Assembly (NCBI GenBank): GCA_003013855.2
Contig: ML058370.1
Coordinates: 186,001-250,000 of the forward strand
Length of the DNA: 64,000 nt
Origin: Liriodendron chinense
Lineage: Eukaryota > Streptophyta > Magnoliopsida > Magnoliales > Magnoliaceae
Direction: 5' to 3'
Part shown: piece after piece, positions 1-11,029 of the stretch
Position numbering within the stretch: the first letter of the stretch is position 1
Layout: every line of letters begins with the position of its first letter
Position numbers and translations under genes: made by a program
The notes under the pieces: model-generated
What the model saw: only the letters and a program-made list of their open reading frames with translations
The model's database searches: none
Told to the model about the DNA's origin: nothing

Positions 1-1027
1 GATTTATTTCGAATGATTGATTCATGATTAATCTTATCGCTAATTATAGAATCTTTTCTATTTTCATATGGTTAATATACTCTCCTCAATCCAAATAAGA
101 AAATTGGATGTATTTTTGCTAAGATATGCTGATAAAAAGGGTTTTTAGCCGTATGTATGTGTCAGTCCAAAGACATGGGAAGCTGGGAAAGTTTTTGCCT
201 GGGTCATGCTGTCTCGAGACCTTTCGGACTTATGTATTTCCAGCCTTGTGTAACTTGGAACACTTGAGATCGTGTGGTTAGAGCCTATACTGTGGAGAGC
301 AAGGGTTTATGCGGTGCATGTAGTAGTTAGAAGCAGATGACAATATCATTCCTCACATTTATGCAATGTAGAAGTTATGACCCCGCTAGGTTTCCCACTG
401 CACCTAGGATTGGAATCATGCCATCCTCCCATTGAGGCTGCTGCCTTTTTATTGATGGCTTTCAAGCAACAAGCTGGAATGTAATGAATATGAAAACTTG
501 GTCCAAGTAAAATTCATTATATCGAAGTAAACAAGGTTGTGGCCTGTATTCTTTATGTAGACTTATACAACTATGTTAAAAACACCCTGCATAGCTGCTG
601 GAATACAAATATTTCTAGATGCTCCTTGATATGTCTATTCCTTATTTAGTTTTTAGCTGGTTGGACACTCACACGAATGTGTAGAAATTTAAGGAAAAAA
701 AAAACAAAATGTCACCAATATGTTGATAGGGTGTTAATGGTTTTTATTGCTGGAAAATGTGGCCATGACTGTATAGTACCCAGCAGCTGGTGGACATACA
801 CAGAATCCATATATCCAGCAACCAAGTTGGATCGCTTAACCCTTTTAAATTCTTTTCCAGGCTTTTGTTTCTGTGGCTATACCAGTGATATATGACACTT
901 GCACGGAGTCCTTGTCTCATTTGCCAATGCAAGAAATCTGGTTCTTGTTTTCCGTGAACTAAAACTGTACTTATGTATTTCTCGTTTCTTAGGACTTTCT
1001 CATTTTTACATGACTGTGCTGATGCAG

Positions 1028-4000
1028 GACAAGATAGTTGTCTTTCTCCATGGTTTCCTTGGAACTGGTGAAGACTGGGTTCCAATCATGAAGTCCCTTT
1101 CCGCAAACACACGATGCATTTCGATCGATCTTCCAGGCCATGGGAAATCACATATTCGAAGGCATGCTGATACAGGGGCAAAGCAAGAATTGATCATCTC
1201 AATTGAATTAGTTGCAGACATGTTGAGTAAGCTGATCCATGATATTAACCCTGGAAACGTTATCATCGTTGGATATTCACTAGGGGCAAGGATTGCATTA
1301 TACATGGCCCTGAGATGCAATGAGAAGGTAATTAAACTGTACGTTTTTTTTTTTTTTTCCTCTTGAGCTTATTTTCAGAATCGAATAGTTGCTGACAAAA
1401 CTAGATAGTGGCCATACAGATTGATGGAGCTGTTATAATATCCGGAAGTCCTGGATTAAAGGATGGAGCGCAACGAAACATTCGTGCTGCTCAAGATGAC
1501 TCAAGGGCTCACTACCTCAGTGCTCATGGATTGTTGTGCTTCCTGGAGAGATGGTATAGAGGAGAACTATGGAATAGGTAATGGAAGGATTTCCCATCTT
1601 TCATATTCGTAGTTTAATGAGATATGCACCTTTCATAACTGTACCTACAAAACCAGGGAACATTATGAGCATTAATCTGTTCGATAGGCATAAATAAAAT
1701 GAAATAAAATAAAAAAAGGGTGTAAACGTCAGCTCCCTAATATTGTTGAGAACTGATCTGCTACAAGGGGAAGTACCATAATTTTGTCATCCAACGAGGT
1801 CTTTCCCGCCTACATGCCACATTTGTAGGAAATCTGTACCATGAAAATAATAGGCCCCACTGTTAAGATCACCTAGCACAAAATCAGGCCATTCCGATCA
1901 TATGTGGGCTGTACCTTCTTGTTGAGTTAGACCGTCTGCTGTCCATTGATTCCAATGGTGTGGCCTACATGATGAGTGGACCGGCTTTATGTTTTTTGCC
2001 CCATGATCTTCATTATGTTGCCTACCTTTTGCATGGTATGGATTCGCTATACAGGTGGCATGTTGGCGGTAAAGACCTGGTTGGACTCAAGTAATGGTAA
2101 TTCCAGCTGTAGCTGCTGTACCTGATTAGTTCTTAACATAGTTTTTATTGACTAATGAAACACGTGTATCAGAGTTTTGAGGGTTGTTATGCTCTCATTT
2201 TCTTCTCTGACACTGGCAAGTGGCCAAGTTATTGAGGTGCACCATCCTCTGCAATGCTGCTTGTTAAGGCAGCATTATCATTTGTCCTTAAATAATCAAT
2301 TGACAAAAAGCATACTCTTTATTTACATAGAAAACATAAAGAGGCTGAGGTTGTGTTTGGAAGTAGGGCTGCAACCTGAACCCGATTGACGCAATCCAAG
2401 TTCAGGTCAGATTGTCAAGGTCCTTGGTTGAGTTTCAGGTTGTTCCAACCTGACTTGAATTCATGTTGGGTTTGTGTTGGGTAAATTGTGGTCGGGTTGG
2501 GACAGGTTCAGTCCAGTATATAGAAGACTTCGGGTTGGCTTTGGGTTAAACAACTCGGGTTGGAATTTGGGTTGCGTTAGGTTGCTGGTTGGGTCAGGCT
2601 CCGGTTGACCCTTAATCTGACCCTACCTGCCCAAGTTGCACCCCTGTTTGGAAATACCCCAAATCGGCATTTGGCTGGATTTGTTGGTGGGTCAACTCAC
2701 CAAATGCTTGAGATAGCATCAAAACAGAACATGTTATTTTTCAGTTGTGTGCTTTTCCACACTGAAATAATATTTCTGTTTGTTTCAACTAGTAGTCAAA
2801 ATGATAGTTCAAGTACCCAAAAGTCGATATCCAGACGGTTCTGATTGACCCAAAGACTCAACCGTGCCTTCAGTTTACACAAGACATGATGATTGCCTAT
2901 TGACCTTTATTTCCTTGGCTAAGGTTGTGACTTTGAAACTCATTGCAGCTTTTTAACTTTTATTAAGAAAAATAGTTGACCATGTTACTTATTTGGCCTG
3001 AGTCATTATGAGTGGGGTCGAGCCAACTGAGTCAGCAAACCAACTTGACATGTCTTGTCATTTCGGGACCAATCACACCCATGAGGAAGTTTTATCGAGT
3101 CGAGTTACTGAATTTTTTTTAGAACTGTGGTTGGAATAAGTGAAATACGAATTTGCGGAAAAGCTTCCCATCCACCTGCAATTCTTGAGTTACTTCCTTA
3201 TGTAACTTGAGAGTAGTTAGTGAACACATCATACAAGCAGCCCAAGCATGTAAACTCTTCCCTCCTTTTAATTATCTAAGTAAGTAGTTTTCATTTATCT
3301 GTGCAATGATTTGTTTCATGCAACAGCCTACAACGACATCCACACTTTGAACAAATAATTGGCAGCCGCATGCAGCATGATGACATTTTCTCTCTCGCAA
3401 AGTCTCTGTCTGGATTAAGCCCTGGGAGGCAGCCGTAAGTTTATTTGCATCCCTAAATTCTTTTCCTTCCATCACCAAGTATCTAGAAAACCTTGTTGAA
3501 TGTTTTAGGCATACAATGATCTGTTGCCACTCAAGATCTCTACCCTTTAGATTCTGTAAACCTGTTGGGAAGTTCCTGATAAACAACCAGTTGCTCTAAA
3601 AGCTCGAGCCATTTGAGGATTGTGTATCAATGTATATCAAAGGACTTACTCCAACACTCGCCTGCATGTGTGGGGTGGAACTCTACTGGGCAAGGGTGGA
3701 GGAACACTTCAACTCACACCATACCCCCCGTGGGAGAATATACTAATGGAGGCATATTTGCTACTCCCAAGATTCGAACACAAGACCTTCCTCTCTGATA
3801 CCATGTCAAACAACCACTTGATCTAAAAGCTCGAGCCATTAGAGGATGGCGTATCAATGTATATCAAGGGACTTAGCACTCCAACACTCCCCCACACGTG
3901 CGGGGTGGAACTCCACACGGGAACATATTGGGCAAGGGTGGAGGAACACTCAACTCACACCGGGTGGAATCAACTAAAACCAATAGATCATTTGGAACAT

Positions 4001-4819
4001 TATTCCCACAACAACCCATTTTGTGGGAAGTGGCATAGCATTTGGAACATTGTTCCTTTCACCAATTGCCGGGAGATCTGGAAAGAAACAAACAACAGGA
4101 GTTCAAGGACATCCAGATTACTACCAAAGCGATGATCAGATTCCTACCAAAGCGATGACAGACAAAATCAAAGGATCGATCATCGAATAGGCCACGTTAT
4201 CACCAAAGTTAGGAGGGATGTCACCTTCAGATATTGACAATGAATGGTTAAGTGTAGTAGCGTAACATCAGGTTTTTGGGTCCAGTTTAAATACTTCTTT
4301 TAAACCATCTTTTTCTGTTTCTAGCCAAGTTTTTGGCCTTAGATTTTCTGTCTGTATTTTGCTGTGTATTTTTGGATTCTCAGGATCTTTTCTCTAGTAA
4401 GTAGTTATACAATTTCAGTTATCTTGTCAACCAAAAAATAAATAAATAAATAAATAAATAAAATCCAGATAGGCCTTACTTGAGAATGAAATTCTCAAGA
4501 TTCTTTTCACCCTATATAGCAAGAAATGAAAATGGTGTACATATGATTGCCTCTTTGCCATGCTTATAGGTCGTTGTGGGACGACTTGAAAAAGTGCAAG
4601 AAGCCCCTTCTCTTCATCTATGGAGAAAAGGACAGAAAGTTCAAGGAAATTGCTCAGCAAATGTGTTCTGAAAGCTGCCCTGAGTCAGAAACTGAAGGTA
4701 ACCAAGGTGAAAGGACTTCTGAAATGATTGAGATCCCTGACTGCGGGCACGCTGTCCATTTGGAGAACCCCCTCCCTATGATCAATGCCATTAGGAAATT
4801 CCTGAAGAAATTGGAGTAA
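1028..4819 (+). CDS. PHYLLO: PHYLLO, last four exons: MenH (SHCHC synthase) domain, copy A
   Basis: The C-terminal domain of plant PHYLLO, a chloroplast MenF-MenD-MenC-MenH fusion in phylloquinone (vitamin K1) synthesis. The MenH part makes 2-succinyl-6-hydroxy-2,4-cyclohexadiene-1-carboxylate. Exons read as 1028-1327, 1420-1577, 3327-3434 and 4570-4819 (TAA). All have AG/GT borders and phases that join to 816 nt, giving 271 residues plus stop, close to a whole MenH. Visible motifs are FLHGFLGTGEDW (oxyanion region), GYSLGA with nucleophile Ser at 1277-1279, GEKD with Asp at 4631-4633, and GHAVHLENP with His at 4748-4750. No lesion was found. The start of the first exon at 1028 is inferred from the AG there; an alternative AG lies upstream at about 993. 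The N-terminal MenF, MenD and MenC exons are outside the window to the left. Intron 2 holds a hAT MITE; intron 3 holds a TRIM and a LINE tail. Confidence 0.88.
2364..2646. mobile_element. hAT-type MITE in PHYLLO intron 2 (copy A)
   Basis: Ends TAGGGCTGCAACCTG and CAAGTTGCACCCCTG are imperfect inverted repeats. They are flanked by an 8-bp duplication, TTTGGAAG (2356-2363) and TTTGGAAA (2647-2654). The interior is low-complexity GGTT/CAGG-rich sequence with no coding capacity. Copy B has the same insertion at 12377-12664, so it predates the duplication. Confidence 0.65.
3577..3961 (-). mobile_element. TRIM retrotransposon, tandem LTR-internal-LTR-internal, in PHYLLO intron 3
   Basis: Minus-strand copy of the 76-77-bp-LTR TRIM family. 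LTRs lie at about 3577-3656 and 3804-3886. The first internal region (3657-3803) ends at a primer site whose reverse complement reads TGGTATCAGAGA, next to the second LTR. A second, truncated internal region runs to about 3961 and stops inside the element. Only the left junction (after GGGAAGTTCC) can be compared: copy B continues with unrelated single-copy sequence there, so the insertion is specific to A. No right target duplication is visible, because adjacent sequence was deleted. Confidence 0.75.
3962..4462 (+). mobile_element. L1 LINE 3' fragment in PHYLLO intron 3 (copy A)
   Basis: Translation on the plus strand gives a damaged zf-RVT tail, VPFTNCREIWKETNNR, resembling the IWKERNNRIF signature at the end of plant L1 ORF2. 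It is followed by about 300 bp of 3' UTR and an (AAAT)n tail at 4434-4462. Copy C has the same fragment at 37196-37640, so the insertion predates the A/C split. Confidence 0.6.
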
Positions 4820-5600
4820 AGAATGATCTCCAGGTCCGTCTCAAACCTAACTCCCGTGAATCTGCAGTTTACTGTGGGGGCCCGTGATGCGTCCTCGAAG
4901 AAGTTGGATTGGACAGGAAAGAAGCTTGAAATGATTTCAGCTCGGCCTCTCACTGTCCACACTAGTGGGACCTACAATCAGTGTTCTTTGGAATAATCGA
5001 GGTACAATTCATGCGTTTAACTGTTGTGCTTGCATGGATATTGTGATGGTTTGTCTGCTCTGTAGGGATTATGTTTGTTGTAATAATTGATATGAAAAGG
5101 TTTTTGTAACTTTTGATGACTCGCTGGAGTGCGAGGAGACGGTTGCCTTTTTTACTGCTGTATTGTTTTTACGTGTATATGTTCTTGTTGTCCTGACATC
5201 GATATAATCTATGTTCTCTAATCCCAAAAGACAGATCTAACATCTGCTTCGCAGAAACCATGTGATCACCAATGAAAGACTTCAGAGGTCTTGTATGCTG
5301 GAAAATGTTTCAGGATGTACTCATGTGAGCTGCTCTTTTTGCTGGGGCCTCAAAGAAGGTTGTGTTTGGATGCACAATCGAATTGAATATCAATTGCTAG
5401 TGTATTTTAGGGGAAGTTACCAAATTGTAATTTCCATAGCATCCATATCAAGTGTCTGGTCCCCAAATTGCAATTATGCTACTTCGAAACCGGATCTGTT
5501 AGAGATGCAAATACAATTTGAGGGCCTCTACATCATTATGAATGTTATCATATCTACTTAACTGGAATGAATGTTTTTATTCGATTTGTTTGTGCATACA
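4820..5600 (+). other. PHYLLO copy A 3' UTR and proximal flank
   Basis: Non-coding sequence directly after the TAA at 4817-4819. It is conserved in copies B (from about 13797) and C (from 37988), including the motif CACTGTCCACACTAGTGGGA. Short ORFs here have no family resemblance. The polyadenylation site cannot be fixed by eye. Confidence 0.55.
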
Positions 5601-6934
5601 AATGCAGCCAAAATGCTTTGATTTCTTATAACCGTGATTTTTTTTTTTTTTTGTGAGCAATATGTGCATCAATGGCACTGTCTATAGGTGTATTAGCCTG
5701 CTAGAGACTACTGTTACAAATCTAGAGAATGGTAGCAGAGTTCAAGGCAGCAAAGAAACCAGAAACTGCATTAGCTAGGATACCAGTTTCGTGGTTTCTC
5801 AATTCTCCATACTAGATTAGAACTGGTTCTCACTCAGGTAGAGTCACAAGGGAAACCAGTATGTTGGCGAAATGTATGGCTGTAAACCGATTGGAGACAG
5901 ATTCAGACTTGACTATTGAGGCCTCCAGCATGGGCTCAGGCCTGAATGGAAGGGTTTGGTCAGTGTTAATTGAGGCTCATCAGACCCTTCATGGCATTCT
6001 AATATTTAGAAAGTAAACCCAGTGTACAAAGAAGGGTCATTATGAAACAAAACCTTTAAAATTCTGTTTAACTAGATAGTGGGCGTGGAATAGTAAGCCT
6101 ATTATGGGCTCAAACCTGCACTCAGTTTCGGCATGTTATAAAGCACATTCCATTAACGGCCCTAGAGTAGCACATCCTTTTTGTTTTTCATTTTCCTTTT
6201 TATGAAAGATGAAGTAGCACATCCTTACTCCAATGCAAAAATGCTGAAATGGGTCGGTATTTATAGGAGCACAGGTCATTGCATGAAAGATTTTAGGTGG
6301 GGGCAGCAATGGCTGATTGCGTTGAGGTTGTGCTTTGGTTGGCTTGATTTCAGTCTGGCAAAAGCCCAGCCTATTTAGTAACTGGGCCTTCAATACCATG
6401 CCCAAGCTCGTGAAACTATGGATATTGAGGCAGATTAGAGAGCGCATTCAGGTTGTGCTTTAATTGGCTTGATTTCATTCTGGCCAAAGCCCAACCTGTT
6501 TAGTAATTGGTTGTTAAATTCCAGGCCCAAGCTCGCAAAACTATGTATAGTGAAGTGGATTAGGGAGATGGATGTTTCTGGCTTGAATCAGCTTCTGGGA
6601 AGCTTGCTGCAAGTCTTGGGCCTAGCCTTAAATTTTGCAAACTGAGCTTGCACTCGATCCCTTTCCCAATGGTTAAACCATTTTCAACCATAAGCAGCTT
6701 ATAGAAGAATTTTGTGTTTGATCTCAGTTATGACTTCATTTCATCTATTTTAAGAATTTCCTATCATCCCTTCCCATTATCTCAAGTCCCCTAAGCTTAC
6801 AGAAGAATTTCATGTTTGATTCAGAGGAATCATAGAGCACTTTTGTTGTGAGCACTATGTGCTTTAATCCGGACATCTAGACACACCTAAGCACAAAGGT
6901 GATTGAGGAAGAAATTGTCAACTTAAAAGCTCCA
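5601..6934. other. Duplicated non-coding 3' flank of copy A
   Basis: No gene is visible. The stretch is shared with B (about 14400-15843 and 17801-18067) and mostly with C (about 38940-40520). It holds two or three diverged local repeats of a motif near GGCTTGATTTCAGTC and AGCCCAGCCTGTTTAGTAA (6330-6500). It carries the undisturbed target sites for the B TRIMs: TGGTC near 5958 and TTCCC near 6662. Confidence 0.6.
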
Positions 6935-8250
6935 TAGACAAACTTATCCATGACGGTTACCCATTCGGCCAAAGTTGGAGACAACAATGCATCCTGAGCC
7001 TGAGGTGTACTCTCATTGTTCCGATGAACTATTAGAGCATTTCCATTGTGAGAAGCAAAGTATCTACTCTCCTAAGACATGTTGGGGATTTTAAATAGTT
7101 TTATCTCAACTTTCCGCTTCTTTCGGCTGGGGTATATCTCTATGAATGTTACATCTCGATATTCTATCTTTGTCCATGCTTCATGGTTCTCCTGAACTAG
7201 AATGTATCTTTTTGAATGTAGAGGGTACCTAATGAACATACATTCCATGGTTTTAATGTCAAGTTTACCTATGTGAGTGGATAGCTAAATATATCCCTAA
7301 GATCCCTAAGGATGTGGGTTGGCCTAGTCCATATCTCATATTAGGTCTTGGGAATGGATTTAGATGGGGCTCTGTTAAGAACATAGACAGCTATGACTAG
7401 CACATCTCTCTAGAATGATAGAAAGATTGACATGTGTCATTATCGAGCTAACTATGTCCAACAATGCCCTATTTCTCTCTGAAACTCCATGTTGCTATGG
7501 AGTATGAGCCATTGTATGCTATAAGACAATGCCAATACTTCCACAATATAATTTGAATGTTTCATATTTATACTTACCACCTCTATCAGATCTAAGGATT
7601 TTGATATTTTTCTTTAATTGATTTTCAACTTTAGCTTTGTATTTGAGAAAATAGTCGAAGGCCTCAGGTTGGTGTAAAATGAGATATGCATATCCATAAC
7701 GCGAGTATCTGTTAATGAAAGTAACAAAGCATTCACATTCATTTCTGGCTTGTATATTTAGGGGTCAATAGATGTCATAATAGACTATATCTAATAGGCC
7801 CTTAGATCCTGGACACACAATGTTCACAAAATGGTAGATCAACTTTAAATAAGAAGCCTGATAGACTAGAAAGAGTTAATCTTATGGTTCTTTTCAACGT
7901 AACCTAAGCTCGCGTGCCAGTTTATGAATTCAAATGTTATTAACTCATTAGACATAACAACCAAAGCAAGAAACATCATTATCTACATTTAGAAAAAATA
8001 AATTTGAAATTAAACTTCCCTCTTAACAAACTAGAAGCAAAAAACCAAACTCTAGCGCAAGCCTAGTATGTAATGAATATCATGGAGGATTATTGTTCCC
8101 TCAACACGCGTATAGAGATGATAAATGCCAACACCTAGCATGTCTTTAGCAACGTTATTCCTCATGTACACCTTATAGTTCCCTGTGGCTACAAGCTAGA
8201 ATTCTTTGCGTCGTTTTGTGATCTCATGCCACATGCTTTGTTGCACCTGA
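6935..8250 (-). pseudogene. Degenerate Ty1/copia protease-to-integrase remnant
   Basis: Read on the minus strand, many-times-interrupted translation recovers copia landmarks in order. These are a GAG-pre-integrase stretch like VYMRNNVAKDMLGVG (around 8160-8120), KVDLPFCEHC (around 7850), the integrase core L-R-S-D-R-G-G equivalent (around 7590-7575), and a counterpart of MAHTPxQHGVSERN (around 7515-7470). Numerous stops and small indels rule out function. No LTR was identified for it. Its 3' end (about 6840-6934) is shared with copy B, so it predates the duplication. Confidence 0.7.
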
Positions 8251-9002
8251 ACCCAAAATATGCTCGTTAAATTGAGTATTAGTGGATAGGATTTCAAAAC
8301 AAATGCTTAAAAAAAGTATTAGGTGACATAGGAATTACCATCTTTCTATTGATGCATTAATAGGCGTAATGGCTGGTGTTCCCGGAGACTCAAACTAAAC
8401 TAAACAATGCAAATTGTGGGACTGACTGAAATTGATTATATCATCATCCCAAAATCGGATTGATTGAAAAATCACATCATCAGATTCATCAATGATTGCT
8501 CGTTGAAGTCCGACAGTCCGCTCTATTTCATTTTAACCATCCACTAAATGTCCATTACCACAAGTCCAAACTACTTAGAAATGTACTCAACCTAAATATG
8601 AACCCAACCCAAAAGGAGGGTCATGACACCTGATGGGTACCTGACACGTACTTGATCTGACTAGATCTGGTTCTGGGATGTCAAATATGGTACCCAGACC
8701 CGGTGGGTCCTGGCCCAACAGGACCCTGTGCCTGATCTGTCCAGGTATGACCTCGACTGATCCCAAACCTTACCTATTGACAGCCCTACTTAGCTACCAA
8801 AAGCTGCAGGCTGGTCATTTTGAATGGTATATGGTTATCTGTCAGATAGGACAATACCATGGCTTGCAACTCAATTAGTAAGGTACAGATATGGCTAAGG
8901 TACTTCCAACATTACATTTTAATAGAAATTTTTTCCTCTCGTCTTTGGTAATCCTTTCTATTTTTTTTTATTTTTTTTCAGATTGTGGTTGTCCAATCCA
9001 CA
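8251..9002. other. Intergenic, no gene
   Basis: AT-rich DNA between the copia relic and the start of copy B. A GACCCGGTGGGTCCTGG-rich block at 8590-8790 resembles hAT MITE interiors elsewhere in the window but has no clear ends. T-rich runs occur at 8957-8978. Confidence 0.4.
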
Positions 9003-9554
9003 GATCTATTTCGAATGATTGATTCGTGGTTAATCTTATCACTAATTATAGAATCTTTTCTATTTTCATTCGGTTCATATACTTTCCTCCGTCCAAATAA
9101 GAAAATTGGATTTACTTTTGCTAAGATATGTTGATAAAAAGGTTTTTTAGCTGTATGTGTGGTGGATTACGTGGACTGATTGTGAGTCCGAAGATATGGG
9201 AAGCTGGGAAAGTTTTTGCCTGGGTCATGCAGTCTCGAGACCTTTCAGACCTAAGTATTTCCAGCCTTGTGTAACTTGGAACACTTGAGATTGTGCAGCT
9301 AGGGCCTATACTGTGGAGAGAAGGGGTTTATGCAATGCATGTAGTAGTTAGAAGCGGCTGACAATATCATTCCTCACACTTACGTGATGTTGAAGTTATG
9401 ACCCTCTTTGGTTTCCCACTGCACCTAGGATTGGAATCATGCCATCCTCCCATTGAGGCTACTCCTTTTATGGATTTGGCTTTTACAAGCACCATGCCTG
9501 GAATGCAAACCTTGTTATGGAAACTTGTAGTTGTCGAATTCATTATATCGAAGT

Positions 9555-10512
9555 TGTCAAATAATCACTTTTCTCTAAATGCTCAAGGCTTCAAAGGATG
9601 GGATATCAATGTATATCAAGGGACTTCAACACTCCCCAGCATGTGTGGGGTGGAATCAGTGTTTTAAATAGCGAATCGCGAGTAGCACAGTGTTCACTCC
9701 TTTTGAAGCGTGAAGTGAAGCTACATAGCATGTAGCCTAAGCTACACATTACTTCTAGAATTTTAATTAAGGTTGTTCTTGATTGCACTAATTCCATGAT
9801 ATTCACCAAATTAGACGGATTAATAATGAAAGTTAACAAATTTTCATGATATTTGGTGCAACCAAATGCGACTTAAAGTAATAGAAAAGGGTAATCATTA
9901 AGTATAATGGTAAAGAAAGAGCAACAAAACTAATTTAATACTACTACTTATATTATTTTTACTAAAAGCATTTTAAAAATAGAAAAATATAACAAATCAT
10001 TGAAAATATTATTTGATTTTAATGTTGTAATGAAAGATAACTTGTAATGTGAGGTACATAGGGTGTAGCCTAGTTTATGTAGCGTGTAGCGTATATAAAT
10101 TATCATGTAGCATAGGCTACATGTGACTTAAGCTATTTTCATGAGCTACATAGCGTTAAGGCTAAGCTATGCTATGTAGCGTAAGCTACACACTACATAG
10201 CATAGCTATTTAAATCACTGGGTGGAACTCCGCACCATAAACAGGCCGGGCATGATTTCCGCACAGGAACATACTAGGCAAGGGTGGAGGGACACTCACA
10301 CCATAAACATGTAGGGCTTGATTTCCCGGTCCCCGGGCCGGACTTGATTTTCATGGCCCCCTATGAGAGAATATATTACCGAGACATATTTGCTGCTCCC
10401 GGGATTCGAACACAAGACCTTCCCCTTTGATACCATGTCAAATAACCACTTTGCTCTAAAAGCTTGAGCCTTCAGAGGATGGCATATCAATGTATATCAC
10501 GGGACTTTAACA
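9555..10512 (-). mobile_element. TRIM B1 with nested hAT MITE
   Basis: LTRs of 77 bp at 9555-9631 and 10436-10512 (minus orientation). The primer site, reverse complement TGGTATCAAAG, abuts the LTR at about 10425-10435. The purine-rich end lies next to 9632. The 5-bp target duplication GAAGT is at 9550-9554 and 10513-10517. Copy A has the uninterrupted site ATCGAAGTAAACAAGG at about 524-537. A 564-bp MITE (9657-10220) sits in the internal region; without it the element is about 386 bp. Confidence 0.85.
9657..10220. mobile_element. hAT-like MITE nested in TRIM B1
   Basis: Terminal inverted repeats are CAGTGTTTTAAATAGC and GCTATTTAAATCACTG. The 8-bp target duplication is GGTGGAAT (9649-9656) and GGTGGAAC (10221-10228), and the flanking sequence is TRIM internal DNA. 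The subterminal regions, especially 10040-10215, hold many copies of GTAGC/GCTAC, as expected of transposase-binding subterminal repeats in hAT elements. There is no coding sequence. Confidence 0.8.
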
Positions 10513-11029
10513 GAAGTAAACAAGCTTCTGGCCTGTATTTTGTATGTGGACTTATACAACTATGTGAAACACACCCTGCATAGCTGCTGGAATACAAATA
10601 TTTCTAGATGCTCCTGATATGTCAATTACTTTTTAGCTTTTAGCTGGTTGGACACTCACATGAATGTGTAGAAATTAAAAAAAAAACAAAATGTCACCAA
10701 TATGTCGATGGGGAGTTAATGGTTTTTATTGCTGGAAAATGTGACCATTACTGCCTATTACCCAGCACCTGGTGGACATACACAGAATCCATACATCCAG
10801 CGACCAACTTGGGTCACTTAGCCTTTTTAAATTCTTTTCCAGGCTTTTGTTTTTGTGGCTATACCAGTGATATATGACACTTGCACCAAGTCCTAAACAA
10901 ATCCCTTAAGTTCATGTCTCATTTGCCATTGCAAGAAATCTGGTTCTTGTTTTCTGTGAACTAAAACTGTACTTTTGTATTTCCCGTTTCTTAGGACATT
11001 CTCATTTTTACATGACTGTGCTGATGCAG

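Larger units (their letters stand above)
1..6934 (+). repeat. Tandem segmental duplication, unit A
   Basis: Window positions 1-6934 align by eye with 9003-18067, interrupted only by insertions and one deletion in B. The left end of A runs off the window, so the left breakpoint is not visible. The right end of the shared part lies at the AACTTAAAAG motif (about 6920-6930 in A, about 18058-18067 in B), where an element begins in B. Unit A carries the intact PHYLLO exons and also starts the decayed copia sequence that B shares. Confidence 0.85.

Noticed and set aside
677..895. Possible extra PHYLLO exon upstream of 1028
   Set aside because: The ORF is not preserved in copy B and shows no similarity to the MenC-MenH linker. 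The region reads as intron.
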